Origin: Cladopsammia gracilis
Lineage: Eukaryota > Cnidaria > Anthozoa > Scleractinia > Dendrophylliidae
Assembly (NCBI GenBank): GCA_022457155.1
Contig: JAJGOT010000133.1
Span: 1,564,501 to 1,628,500 of the forward strand
DNA length: 64,000 nucleotides
Direction of reading: 5' to 3'
The translations under genes were made by a program, and so were the position numbers. The notes under the pieces were generated by a model that saw only the letters and a program-made list of their open reading frames with translations, did no database searches and was not told the DNA's origin. Shown here in pieces: positions 9,802 to 24,800 of this stretch; position 1 is the first letter of the stretch; each line of letters opens with the position of its first letter.

Positions 9802-12800
9802 GTAGGTATATTTGACTATTGTCGTAGCTTTGTTATCTCCGTTTAAGTAGTCGTCACTGTAGTTAGATAGACAAGCCTTTTTTTGTTTCTCTAAGAATTT
9901 TTTTTTATACATATCACAAAAAAGCTATCACAAGGCAAGGAATTGCTTAGTATAGAACTCAGCGCATTGCGTCATCGACTGATCACTCTTATTACAAACA
10001 AAACGCGTATGTTTTAATTTTTATTTTACAAATGAAGTCTGAGCAACCTGAAAAGCCTGGGGTTAACGTTTGCAAAACTCGGTCTAAGATGTAATATATA
10101 TGTTGTGGTTCAATTTTATCCTTGGTTCAAATTTTATTTTCCTTTGGTTTTGGCTATGGTAATGTCCGATAATGAGTTTTAAACAAACGAAAATACAATT
10201 GAACCAATGATAAAATTGACATATATAGTTAGTCTGAGCCTAACAGCGTAGCTCTGTGAACGGAAAGCCGATGATAAGCTTAACTAAGGTGACAGGTCGG
10301 AAGCACAAGAATTAAGATTGACGACCGCACTTTTTTCAATTTTAGCAATTCTCGAAAACAGTATTACGCGACCGTCTGCACAGTCATTTAGACCTTACAA
10401 AAGTTCACAAAAACAACTTTTTGTCGGTCTAGAATAACTAGTTTGACTAATTTCCGAATAAAATACACCTGTTGCTTATCAAAAAGTGCCCGAGAAACTG
10501 ATTTGGAAATCAAAATTGGAAAACATGCACAAACATATTTGCATAAGGCGACGCGAGTGAAGATAGAACTATAAATTGTTTACATAAAATCGCTTTGCAA
10601 CCTATGTAATGAATGAACGAACACGTACAAATGGACACACAATCTTCTTCGAAAAGTCATCGCGCAAAATGCCTGGACGTCATTAATTATTCATGATCAC
10701 CGAGGCGGTAAATTTGAATGCGAGCACGCTTTGAAAGGCCCAGAATAAGAGAAGAAAGGCCGCAAATTGTCCAAGTAGCGTTGCTAGAACTCGCTTTTGT
10801 AGCCTTTTTTAAGTTATAACTTATACTTTGACCGGCGAGCTTTTGAAGATTAATGCAATTTAAGCCGAAAATGAAGTCCTGTTTGAAAATAAGGCAAAAC
10901 GGGCTATTTTTTGTATGTCATCTTTGTGGGAGAAATTTTGAAAATCAGGACATTCTTTCAAAAAGTGATCCACGGCAAATGGAAGAAGGATCTTTTCTTT
11001 AATTTAATCCGTTTTAACTTCAATAATTGGTGGACGAGAAGTACTATCCCTTTTTACTTTTAAAAATGTGGGTTGAAATGTCTTTTAAAATGGCGCGTGG
11101 AAGGTCAAGAGCTATTGTTTTTAGCCCACGACCGAATAACAATGGTTCCAACCAGAAAAAACAATGCCTAATCAAGAAAATCACTTAATTGTAAAATGCA
11201 CAGTTCACTGATCATTTGCCGCGAACTTTTAAACATTGGTGAAACAGGTGATTAAGTCTGACTTGCCGATTAGGCCATGAATGAGGAAAACAAAAAAATG
11301 TCCGTGATCGAGAGCTCTTTTCAGAGCTCTTTGAATTCCCGATCCATCCACTACTGTTCAACATGGTCCCTCCTTTTGTCAACGTGGAAGATCCAGCGTG
11401 TTTTTAAACATAAATAAAGTCATGAATCGATATTTATGCCGACAGAACCTAAAATAACACTGCCGTTGCCAAAGGCACTTTGATTTGCTCAACAAAAGTG
11501 GTTAACAAAAAGAATGGCCTGAATATTTTGTGTCGAAAGAACTGATAAAAATAACGCAGCCCACCGAACTTATAAATATATTTTGTTTACTTAACACGGC
11601 TGTGACCATTATAGCGCTTTGTTTTACATAACTTTATGTTTAAAAGCAAAACGTGTACCATTTATAGCGCACCGAGGCCGAGCTGTCTTCGATAAAATTC
11701 AAGAAATCAATACGACTGAATTTACGCACGTTTTATAAACGATTCTCCAAAACTAACGAGAACACAAAGAAAAAGTCAATCACAGAATGATATCAACATA
11801 AATTCCCATCGAAAAATGTAATTTGTTTTACTTTAAGTCTCTCGACTGCTTGGAAATTCTTTAAATCTCCGTTTCTTTGGTTCTGAAGTCCGAAAAACAA
11901 ACATCTCTCGCATTGCTCCCGCATTGATAAAAACGTATGAAGTTCCTCGATGCAAGATTTTACCCCTGAAAACTATTATTTTTTCCAGTAAGCGTCAACT
12001 AAAGTTTTTACCAAGATGACGTCACAATCGGCCGTGTAGCCGCGCGAAAAGCAAAGCCTTTTTTTTGGTTTCATAATTGCTAAGATCCCGGATGTTGTGT
12101 GGCGTCATACGCGCATGTTTTGCGACGTCATACGCGCCCGCGAGCTAGCCTTGTGCGATGCTCCGACGTACTGACACAAATGTTACGGACGTGCGCCAGA
12201 GAAACATTCCGCTAGTCATTACCATGAAAAATGACGGGCATAGGTTCTACGAGTATTGGTCTTCGCGAGCGGGCCTTCGGCCCGAGAGAGTTCTGCTAGA
12301 AATGTGCGTATTTGTCGCCGCCTGCCAAAACTCATTCATTACGCTTGGAGTATTTACGAGTTAAACAGAAACAGTTAAAATCTGCTTTTTTTAGTTTTAA
12401 ATCTACTGTTGTCAGCGGACTAGATGTGCGCAGCTATCTGCATCAGGAAAGTAAATACTTCAACTTTTGTTTCTCAAAATGTTTTTCTTGATCTCCGAAA
12501 TTTCTCGTAAACCAACAACCATCAAAGTCGTGATTTGCTCATTGCACTTTCATCTCGTCAATTATTGTTAAACCTATTCGCTTTTTTTTTTTATTATAAC
12601 TAAAAATTGCAACAGCGCTTACCAGCAGTGATAAATACAGTTTGACAAAAAAATCTTAAAAAATGAAATTTTTCTGTTCTCCTTCGGTCATACTCCTTTA
12701 TCTTATATCATGATTTCACCTGTGCATAGTGTTCAATAACGAAGCTGTCCGTTTTCAAAGAGAAAAAAAGATGAAGGTCAATAAGAACAATATAGTTTTA

Positions 12801-15800
12801 CCCACACTCCACGGTTTCAGACTACGCCCGCCATTATCCACTTTACATTTGATCGAGACATACACTGGTACACACGAGAGATCAGGGGCTATTTACGTTA
12901 CAAATAGCACTAGCAACAAGAATAATAAATAGTTAAAAAAATATATTTAGGGTGAATTCCCACGCAAAAAAAAAAATAAGTTTGCCGTCGTAATGTTTAC
13001 ATTTTTACGCATTTTTCCTGTTTCATTATTGGTCTTGATTACTTTTTGGTGAATTCGAACGGATTTCTGAGGTTTTGGAGACATCCGAGATGGCGGCTTT
13101 TCACAACTAATGCCGTAATTCAAACGACATATGACGTCTTCGTCCCATTGTGTGCACCGAGCAAAGGAAATACATCTGGACGTGCGATACTTTCTCCAGG
13201 TTTCATAGCTTTAATTCTCTAGAAGTTACGAAGGCAGGGGGAAGAGCAAAGTTTCCCTCGGCTCAGGAACTCCAAAAAAAAAAAAAGGCCCAGGCTAAGT
13301 AGGTCTGTAATAACTACGTTTTATAGAGATTTTTAACCCGTGAATACGTGCATGCGTAATGAACGGGTTATCGCGGCACCGGCGACAGGCTAGATATGTA
13401 AATGAGTCACTCGCTCACTCACTCGCTCCCTCCTTCCATCAGCTGTAAACATAGTGACGTATTGCAACAGCGTGAATCCAGCGATAACAATAAGTAAATT
13501 GGTGTAAACGAATATAAACAACAATGAGCTTAAAGATGTGTCGCATTTGGAGTCTTTAATGCAACGTTAAAATCGATTCTAAAAGGAATTTTCAACCGAG
13601 ACACGCGTTTTGATGCTTATCTGTCTTCAAGAAATAAAATTTATCTCATTTCAGCGGTCACGGTGGCCGAGTGGTATAAAGCGCGGACTTACAGCCAAAG
13701 GCCCAGGTTAGAATCTCGCTCGGGCCGTTCTTACTTTTTTTTTCTTTTTCCACTTGTTTTTCTTTCTTCTTCGGACTGAACATTATGAAAGTGATGTACT
13801 GTATTTTTCTTTTTGCGTTTGTCAAAAATCCTTAAGTTTAATTAAAAAAAAAATAATCGTGTCTGTGAAAACATTACCTTATCCCAATATTGCGTTACGC
13901 GCTAGCATTTCTTATTCACGGGTTGGCTCTTAGGAGCCTTTGATTAAAGTTGTCCTAGTATATTAAATAACATATTTAGATAGGCTAGCCTAACACTGGA
14001 GCTCCAGTGCATAAAATCGCTTATTCCAATAAAATAAGCTCGGGTTCAAGGAATAATTTACTGTATTAACCCACTTGAGTTCAATAAATTCACTAACAAT
14101 TATTGTGCACTTGCGAAATGAACAACCAAACGGTTAACAAAACCAAGACAGAGAGTTAGCAAAACATCTACTAGTTATTATATAATGAGCAGTTAACGTG
14201 TCTACATTACAACGTCCCGCAGGCTTAAAAATGTTAGCCTTCCCAATGCGTTCTGATAGCGAGGAGCAAAGGACAGGCGGCGCGGGAAGGAAAAAATATT
14301 GCTCCCGGGTTACACAGTCTAAACGGCTGGAGCACTTCTGAGATGGAAGTGAAATAAGTTGATAATATCTTTCCATGTTTCTTTTTTCTTCAACATAGAC
14401 ATTGACGAATGTGCCACAAATGTGCACAACTGTGACCCTCTTGCTTCTTGTAATAACTCAGTAGGGTCATTTCTCTGTACATGCCCTCAAGGATATTCCG
14501 GGGATGGCGTAACCTGTTCAGGTGAGGATGAGATCCCGCTTTCCAATTATAATGTACAAAGGGGGGGGGGGGGGGGTGGGGGGGGAGGGGGGGAGGAGGT
14601 GGTGCCAAACGCCATCCCTTCTTTTGAGATTTTGTAGAACGCGACGAATAAATATTTTAGGAATATTTTGCGACATCAGTCGATAGCCGTACGAAAAGTA
14701 AATTACAGGTTCCCGGAGGTCAAAGCTTTTAATCCTTTTGCACTGTATGGATAGAAAAGGAAACTTTAGTACACAAAAGCTGAACACTTACCATAATCAC
14801 CATGAATATATGATGTTACATTTCCGTGGCAGCTATTTAAATATTAACCATGTACAGGACATCACAGCATTTCTATTAAGATAGACGCGTGAATTTGCTT
14901 CTTAGAAGTAACTTGTGATAAGAATAAAAGTCGTTTTATAAATTTAACCCTGTTGTTGTTGTTTTTATAGACATTAACGAATGTACCACGAGTGCACACA
15001 ATTGCGATCCCTCTGCTACTTGTGGTAACTCAATTGGGTCTTTCGACTGCACATGCAATTCAGGATTTTCAGGAGATGGATTAAGCTGTTTAGGTGAGAT
15101 GAACGATTCTCAAGATTAGGTCATGAATGACCCGGCGTAGCCAATCGACAAAAATCGGTACCGATTTATCAATCGATAAATCGGTAAAAACGGTAAATTT
15201 GATTTCATTGATATCGATTGTATCGATCAATCGGTCAAAATCGATGACACACTCATTTGTTTTATCGATTTTTCTTGATTTTCACCGATTGTTATCGATT
15301 TTTAACCAGTGAATTTTTGGCCTTTTAAATTGATTATAATCGCCATATTTTGGACGTAAAAGTCGTCTGATTTTGTCCGTCGATATGTCCGTCTATTAAG
15401 ACGATTTTTCGAGGACGATTTGTTCGTCTAGACGGATAAGTCGTCCAAAGTCCGTGTATCTCGGTCCCAGTACTCGCTAAGGGGAATGGAACTAGTAAAA
15501 GGAGTGATGGTTTATGGGAAAATCAAAATGGCGGATAGCAAGCAAGGTAACCAAGCCTGTTAGTGCCAGGCACCTTGCTTTAAAAATCGACTGTTTGTTC
15601 GTTCAGATATGAATTTACGATGACCAACACAAGGTGAGTTGTCCGTCTAGAATTCACATTACACGAACAAATAGTCGGACGACTTGTCCGTCCAGACGAT
15701 TTGTCCGTCTTCTAGTGTGAAATGGGCCAGTATTACCCGAACGTCTGCGCAGTACATTTAGACCGCACAAAAGTTCACCAAAACAACTTTTCTCTGTCTA

Positions 15801-18800
15801 GAATAACTAGTACGACTACTTTCCGAACAAAATACAGTTTTTGTTTGTCAAAAATTGCCCGAGAAACTGATTTGGAAAACCAAATTGCAAAAATACACAA
15901 ACATATTTGCATACTAAGGCGACGCGTCTTAAGTCTTGTTTTGTTTACATAAAATCGCATTTAACTTTAACTTTAACTTTAATGACTTAATTTTAAGAGG
16001 GTAGCACGTAACAGTTAAAGTACAACTGATGACCCTGTGGCCCTCTATAAAGTAATCTAGTCAACACATAAAATTTACATTAATAAAAGTAATTAATTTG
16101 TAATGAATGAAGAAACACATAAAAAAATAGATAACATAATCTTTCGAAAAATTTTATTCAAATCTCCACTGGTTTATGTTTAAAAGCAAAACACGTACCA
16201 TTTACAGCGCATCAAGGCAGAGCTGTCCGCGACGAAATTCAAGATAACAACACGACTTAATTTGAGCACGTTTCATAAACATGTCTCCAAAACTTAAGAG
16301 AACACAAAGGAAAAGTCAACCAAAAATTGATGTCAACATAAATTCCCATCGAAAAATTGTGATTTATTTTACCTTTAAGTCACTGGACTGCTTGGAAATT
16401 CGTTAAAACTCCGCTTCTTTGGTTCTAAAATCCGTTTCTCGAAGCAAGATTTTATCCCTGAAAGCTCTTCTTTTTCCACTAAAGCGGCTTCTAAGTATCC
16501 CTTAATTAGTATCCCTGTCTTGAGTAGCAAACCGCGAAAAAATGCAGGCAAATAACGACTTTACTGCTCCGCTAAAAACTCCGAAAGATCCTCTTTTAAA
16601 GTGTTTACCAAGCTGACGGCTGTTACGCGCCCGCGAGTTTGCCTTGCGTGACTGACTGACCCACTGACACATGTCACGGAGGCGCGCCCGCGAAACATTC
16701 CGCTAGCCATGACCATGAAAAAATGACGGGCATAGGTTCTATGAGTATGGGGCTGCACAGCCGGGCCTTCGGCCCGGCGAGTGCTCCGCTATTACACTGT
16801 ATGTACTTGGACTGTATTTTACACATTCTGAACTTCTCATGGTTGCTTTTCTGTTGATTTACCGAGCACTACTAGAACTGTTTTCAGCTATTTGTTTCAA
16901 ACTTTCCTGTGTTCGTCTCGAAGACAAAACACAATTCGCTTCAGCTGAGCACGTATCCATCTAAAGCTAATCTGAACAGTGAATTGTTAGTTTTATTATT
17001 GTTGTTGTAATATAGTTATTGTTCTTGTTAATCTATTTGGTGCCAAATTGTAGCCATCATGGTGGTAGATCTATGTTCGACCAAGGAAAGTTATAGAAGC
17101 TGACCGAATTTTACCACAATTTCACTAAGTACAAGTAATTTTTATATTCATATATACCTTTTGTTAGGAAACCTAGAAAAATATTTCCCATCATATACCT
17201 GTGAAAAGTAATAGTTGCTGTTTTATTTCTATGTTGCTGACAACGCAACATTTTTTCTGCATTTATCGTTTGCCTTGTTTTGTTTATCGTTTCGTATTTC
17301 TTGTGAACGTGAAAATCTACTCCTTAACGTTACAAATATAATGGTGAAGTAAACATGTTTAATTGAATAAGTACATTTTGTTCATTGTGTACCAGCTATG
17401 TTTATACCAAAAACAAACAAAGAACAATTTCCGTTAGAAATCGATAAAATCAAACAAAATCGATAATATCGATTTGACACACCGAATTGTTTTATCGATT
17501 TCTACCGATTTACGTTACCAATCAATAAAAATCACTTGATTTCTATCGATTTTTACCGGTACCGATTTTTACCGATTGGCTACGCCGATTGGCTACGCCG
17601 GGGAATGAGCATTGATTTTCGGTCGAACGGGGGGGAGGCACCCCCCTCCCCTTAAGGTTTTTATCCGATGTTTTTAAGAGCGTTTATTATATTTGTATGT
17701 TGATCTATGTATGTATTGTTAGTACATGCCGTCTTCAGTAGCTTTTGTTTATCCTTGAGACACATACAGTTTGGCGATAATCGGTTGCTATGGTAACGAA
17801 ACATGACGTCATCAGTAGCATGAGGTGAAGCCATTTTTGGCTAAATTTGGGTGTCTTTTTCCTTTTTCGGTAAAATCATATTAAATGCTACCAAAAGCAG
17901 CGAAATGTTTTACCGTATCATATTTTACAACTCTTGCAACATACATTTGCAATTTCCGTATTTTTCCCGATAAATTTGAATTTTAACGGTCATTCGGTCG
18001 ACGTCATGGATCCCCAGTAACGCCATAATCCATACTATTTACCTTATCTTATGCAAAAACTCAAGGGTCAAGGGGTTGCAACTACATCGTTTGTACCACG
18101 ATGGGGATATAAGTTTGCGTGTACATCCTGGTGTTAAAAGTCAATTGGTATAATATTGTGCGTTTTCCTTTTTTCGTAGACATTGACGAATGTACCACAA
18201 ATGTGCACAACTGCGATCCTCTTGCCACTTGCAATAACTCAGCTGGGTCCTTCCTGTGCACATGTTATCAAGGATATACTGGAGATGGTGTAACCTGTTC
18301 AGGTAACAAACGCTGGTCTCATTCTTTAGATAATGAAGGGATAAATGACCTCTAATAACCAACATTGCTGATGGAATGCGCTATTGTCTAAGGGTTTTAA
18401 ATATATCTCATGTTACGACAATTTCCACATCGAAATATAGCATGACCATATGGATATTGTTAACACTCTAGTGGATTTGTTGATAAACAGCATGCCCTGC
18501 GAGTAGAAGCAATGTTGTTTCCCAATTCGAGTCTACGGCTTAGAAACTGTATTAATAGCACTAGCGTGCTGTTCGCCTTATGTTCGCCTTATCCATGTTT
18601 AGCGCGGGTGGGGAGGGGGGGGGGGTGGGTTGAGAGGGGGGGTGGGGGGGGGGGCGCAGAAAGTGCGCACAGAAAGTGCGCACAGAAGAAAGTGCGCGCA
18701 TTCATAACTTTTTTAATGTAAATTACTTTAAACTCAATTTGGACGGTTTTATAAGATTTTTTACAAGAGAGCGGATCCAAGATAGCGGCTTATTTATAAG

Positions 18801-21800
18801 TGTCACATCATATTATGTCATCGTCCCATTGTGTGGAATGCAATGGAAACAGTGTTAGACGTGCCATATAATTTGTGAAACCTATGGAATGTTTTGACCG
18901 CTTATATTTCAAACATGAAAAAACACGTGTTAAAAATGTTTCAGCGATTTATTCAAAATCGAACGGTTTAATTTGTTTGAAATGTTCTCATTTAGTGTGC
19001 TACACTGTGTAGATTATAGCTCATTACATTAGTACATTATAGCGAGCCAGACAGTAGAGTTACTTCATTGATCCCGGAATACGACCCAAATCAGATTTTT
19101 TTTAGTAACAAAAAAAGCTGATAAAATTTTACATAAAGCAGGGAGTCTCTTATTTCAATCATCTGTAAAACATGAACCCTTTTGTACTGAATGGATACAA
19201 GACGAAACTTTAGTACAGAGAAACTGGAAATTTATATTGCCATAATCGCCACGATAGTTGAAGTCACAGACCCACGGCAGCAATTTAAATATAACCTTGT
19301 AGAGGACATCGCAAGTTTTCTGTTAAGAAAGACGCATAAGTTTGCTTCTTAGAAGTATCTTATATATGATGAGAACAAACTTCGTTTAAGAAATTTATTT
19401 AACCCAGTTGTTGCTGTTTTATAGACATTGACGAATGCACCACGAATGTGCACAATTGCGATCCCTCGGCTACTTGTAGTAACTCAAATGGATCTTTTGA
19501 ATGCACATGCAATACGGGATATTCAGGAGATGGATTAACCTGTTCAGGTGAGATAAACAAATCTCAAGATTAGGTCACGAATGAGTATTGACGTCATTTG
19601 GTATAATATTGTGCGTGTTTTTGCTTTTGTCGTAGATATTGACGAGTGCACCACAAATGTGCACAACTGCGATCCCTTTGCCACTTGCAATAACTCAGTT
19701 GGGTCTTTCGTGTGCACGTGTAATCAAGGATATACAGGAGATGGCGTAAACTGTTCAGGTAACGAATCCTGGTTTCTTTCTTTAGATAATGAAGATGCAA
19801 ATGATCTCCCAAAATTAACACAATTCGTTATTGTCTAATTTGTACAATGTTACGGCTTATTTTTTAGGTTTGTATCATCATCCAATTAACGTTTACGAAA
19901 TGAACAATTCTTTACACTTATTGCATCGAAACATTACATAACTATATAGATATTGTTTATACTCCACTAGCCATGCAAATAAATTAAAGGGAACCTCGGC
20001 TGAAAAACAGTTTAAGCTCCAAAGCCTACGTGATGGTTATCTTTAACCGGTCATGGGGTTTTAGGTCGATATCTCCGTAACTGGTTGGAATGCGAAGTGT
20101 TCGGATTTAGTTTTAATTACCCGATCGCTGCACGGAAGCGATGCACGGAAGCGATGTTAGGAAAAAAGGTAGTTCTCAAGATCGCAAAAGAGAAAGTAAA
20201 CAAAACCTTGAAGGTGTACAAACATAGCATCAAGCTACTTTTTGATACTATCTTTAAGTAATTTCACAAATACCAGTGTTAATAATATACATGCAAAAAT
20301 TTCTGCACTCTGATTGGCTGAGAGAATGTCAATTAATCCCAAACAGTGCAGAAAGTTGAAATTGAGAGCAAAAAGGTGAAATTGAGTGCAAAAAGTTGAA
20401 ATTAAAATGATTGACAGTTAGGATAGCTGAACAGATTTCGAGCCATGCAGAAACAAAATGGCGAACACAAATTAAACAAGATTCAAACAGTATAACGGAA
20501 TTTTAATAGAAAGTCTTGAAAGAAAACTGATTCAAAATACGAAAACAGACAAAAGTTCTAATTACTGAGAAATACTAGGAGGTTTGAGAAAAAAAGGACA
20601 CGAGTACAAGTCAACAAAGAAAACGAAGCGGAGAATCAATGAGGCGCCTACGAAAACTCGTGATGAATTTTACGCTGGATTTAAAAAAAAAATGCTAACC
20701 TAAGAATCTAATTAAACAATATAATTACAATAAACAATAACTGTTTACGTTTAAAATAGAAAGAATAAACTGTTCAAGTATCGGGAGTCAAGGAGCTGCC
20801 AAAGTGGTTTAAAGGCCTCTAGCTTGAAAGAAATGTCCACCCATTACAACAAGAAAATTAAAAGGCGCCATAAAAGCGTCTAAATCTAATCTCGGTAATG
20901 TCATGTGGAGCAAATGAACTCAGACCTGTGATTAAACATTCTCCTGTGCTGACAAAAAAAACCGTTTGGAAGCTTTCACCTCGTTGTTTTAGCTTTCAAA
21001 GTCGTCAAGAGCGTTGAAGATTTTTCCGATCCGTCGTAAATAACTGAATAAACAAAACGGCGGCAGCGTACGTCGAAACCTTTCAACAATACCAGCCTGC
21101 GGATAAGAGCAAAACCATGGCGACATCTATATTTTGCTTCGTTCTTTTACAAAGTTTCTAACAGTGGCTAAGAAAGACGAAAAACTTGTGATGCAGTTCT
21201 TGTAGAGAGTGCATGAATATTCACGCATGAATTCACCTGTCAAAATTTCGACCAATCTGAAGTGGAGTAATCGAAGCGTGGCAAAGTGAATTTTTTTAAC
21301 GAAAACAATCGCAGCGTGACAGAAATTTTGCATCTTTATTATTAACAAGTAATCACATGATTATTCTCGTGCAATTTGGAATAAATGAGCAGTCGTAAAT
21401 ATTTCAAAGACCACACATTGAAAAATTTACTCGTGCTCATTTATTCCAAATTGCACTCGAAATCATGTGATTACATATACTAATCTCTCGATCCACTATA
21501 CATATAGTAAGGTTTAAAATGTTACTGTGATTTATTTGAAATCAAACATACATAATATTTTTTCTTGCAAAATATATATGCCATATACCATATTTTAAGA
21601 TGTTTATGTGGGATTTTCAATACGAAATATTAAATGCGCAAAATTTCACTTTCACTGATTTCGAAATATTGTTTATCGTCGTCATGGTAATATCGATTTT
21701 ACCAGATCAGAATGAATATATATTTAGCCAAACTTCAATTCAAAACCAGTTAATAGTGAACATTTCACGTTGATCTTACTTGCAAACGACCGCTTAAAAG

Positions 21801-24800
21801 CCGATTGAAAAATGTAGGTATGTTCTCCAGGAAACTGTATCAGAACACCTTAACTCCAATTCGCTTAGCTTAAAACGTTTCTGAGGAAGTATCAAGTCTA
21901 TATCATATTCCAAAGGTGATTACTATAAGGCATTTTCCGAAAATTGTGCTCCTTCATTCACTCCGTGTCGAGTAGTTAAAACTACGAACCACTTTAATTC
22001 ACCTTCGCCAAGAAACACTGCGACAATACGTGAATTTTGCGCCTTTATTGTCTAATCGTGTGACAAGAGAGCATAAAGCTATTTATGCTTTCTTGCGTGT
22101 GATCAATATTTTTCCTCTTTTCTTTTCTTTCTTTATCCTTTTTTTTTTCATTTATATCTAACAGTTCACGCATTTTTTTTTCCAAAGGTACTAAATTTCA
22201 GGCAGCGGTCATTTTCACTTTCCTTCAAAATGCGAAATTTACCACAATCGCTGGATAAACGTCATGTAGAACTAAGGATATCGAGAGCTTTTTTTTTAAC
22301 CATGTTTGGGCAGTGTATCAATGTGCTGAATTATAAAGTAAAATAGCTGCTGGCTCACTGGAAAACCATTTTTGTAATGAATGTGATTCTGTGGTTTTTT
22401 TTTTAATACAAGATGATGATGAATACATACACAGATGTGAAAATAAGTTGTAAGCGATATACGAATGACAATACCATCCTTTGCAACAACACAGATATCG
22501 ATGAATGTACAACAGAAACTCACAACTGCCATGGAGTGGCTCACTGTTACAACAATGGAGGTTCCTTCTCGTGCAGTTGTCGGGATGGTTACACTGGCGA
22601 TGGTCTTGTTTGCGATCCCATAGGTAAGGAGTGTAGTATTTTAATAAACACATTAGGCAAGCACCCAAGGAATAGAGTGACTTTACACTAAGTCAATACG
22701 TATATGTTGTAGTTAGTTCGGTTGCTTGTTTGTACCTTTCGTTCTTGAATGAGCATACACGATTTCTATATCATTTTAAATATGGTGTCGCAAATTCCGA
22801 TGTATGTTTCTTTTGTGTCTTATGTGATGATCTCTGCTTGGTATATGTTTTTAACGTTGCAGTTTCCGTCCATGGGGCACGTCGCGTATTTCTTTTCCAG
22901 CAGTTGCAGTTTTTTTTTTTACCTTTCTTCAGTGGGTCCAGATTTGCCTATTTCAGCATTGTTGTGGTTGGATATTATGGTCTTAACGTTGCTCATACAG
23001 CTATAGCTTAATTTAAGCGTATTCGGTTGAAGTGTTTTTGAAGAGGGTTTGATTTGGGCAAATGTTGGTCAATCACAGAGAGGAAGCACTTTCCCACGTT
23101 CGTATGTATAAGTAAAATAAAGGGAAGTCACAAAACACATCTTCCCGGTTTGGTCAAAACCTCACGCTTGCGCACGACCAACGAGCAACGAGCCGAATTC
23201 GTAAACGAAGTACAACACCTAACTCGCTTCATTGAGAAAGTGGACTCCGAACTACCTTCAAGCCTAATGATGTTCGTCATGCAGCTACTAAAGATGAAAA
23301 ATGGCTGTGAACTTACCAAAATCGCAGATACACCACATTTAAAGTGCCTATCACCCCTAGAAAATTATTATCATAATCAACTCTATGTACATTGAATAGT
23401 TGAATGGTAAAATATTTCTTGTTTTGAACGTCTTGTTAGTGAGTTATAGAGATTTTGAATTCACAAAATGCTAATTCGACGAAGTCAACCCGGGAATCAT
23501 TTACTATACATCTACTTGTTTACACCTCCAAGTAATATTTCCACAGTTTATTTTTAAGTATTTATCAAATTAATTATCCTTAAGCTGTAAACTGCGCATT
23601 GTAAATTGGCGTAGAAATAATGGCAAATTCCCGGGTTGACGTCATCTACAATCTTGGTCAGAAATTTTGGGACACTTTACCTTTTTCCTCACAAATTGAC
23701 TTTGTCGTTACCTCCCCCTCCCCACCACCAATACAATGTTGAGTTTTATGCATATAACCAAGCCACAATGTCTCAACTTTGTATTGGGGGGAGAGGGGAC
23801 TTGAAAATGGAACGATGGTTTCTCTCTTCGAAAAACATTGTCATTGTGTAGTATTTTCTTAAGTGTCCCAAGCTATTTTGTCCACGGTTGTAATTAGCAT
23901 TTTGTAAATTCAAATCTCTATAACTCACAAACGCAACGTTTAAAACAATAAATATTTTACAATTCAACTATTCAATGTGGGGTGATAGGCACTTTAACCC
24001 TGATTGCAATTCAACGAAGCAAAATCACAACGTCACAATGACGTTCCCGATAAACTCGAGCCTCCAGTGTTTTAAATAGCAACACTTTCGATGGTAACTT
24101 CAAAATATGGAGTCACGAAAGCTTATGGGGCGTGTGCATGCAGGAAATCGCTCAAAAACACAACAACCCTTGGGGCTTAAAGGGTTGAATAGCGCTTACG
24201 CTATAAAATGAAGGGTTTGTTTGGTCCAGCTTATGTATACCACATTGTATATGTACACAATGAACTAATGAATTTTAACGATGTTCAACAGGCGACTTCT
24301 CGGTGACAATAAGAAACATATCCAAAGACAAATATAATCCTTTTCCTGTCAAGCGAGCTGTCAAAAGCGCCCTAGAAGCCTTAATTGAAGGTCTACCTGA
24401 AGGTGTCGCTCCGTTGGGAAGTGCAAAAGAGTGGCGTCTGATCAGCGAAGCAGAACTGGCAGCTTCAGATGCCCCAGTGGGAACCTTAGTGAGTCAAGGA
24501 ACCGATAAGTGGACCATAAAAAGGAGATTAATACCTGCAGGCATCCATCAAGTTACGTTCACTGCTTCGTACAACTACGGTGACCCAGCCGCCCCACAGA
24601 CCTTTCAGGCATTTGATTACGGCTTTATTAAAAGTATTCCAGGTCCAATTATTGCAATTATTGATGGTGGGAGCAGCGTTCGTTGGGGTTCTACAGAGAC
24701 TGTTACTGTGGATGGTTCGCTGAGTTATGACGGTGATATTGGCCCTGGAACCCACACTGGAGTTAATTTCACTTGGTCGTGTTTTGATTCAATGGATAAT

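Noticed and set aside
23054..23395. 113-codon open frame between EGF6 and REJ
   Set aside because: No domain recognised, it overlaps the left end of a TIR element, and EGF6 joins the REJ exon in phase without it.
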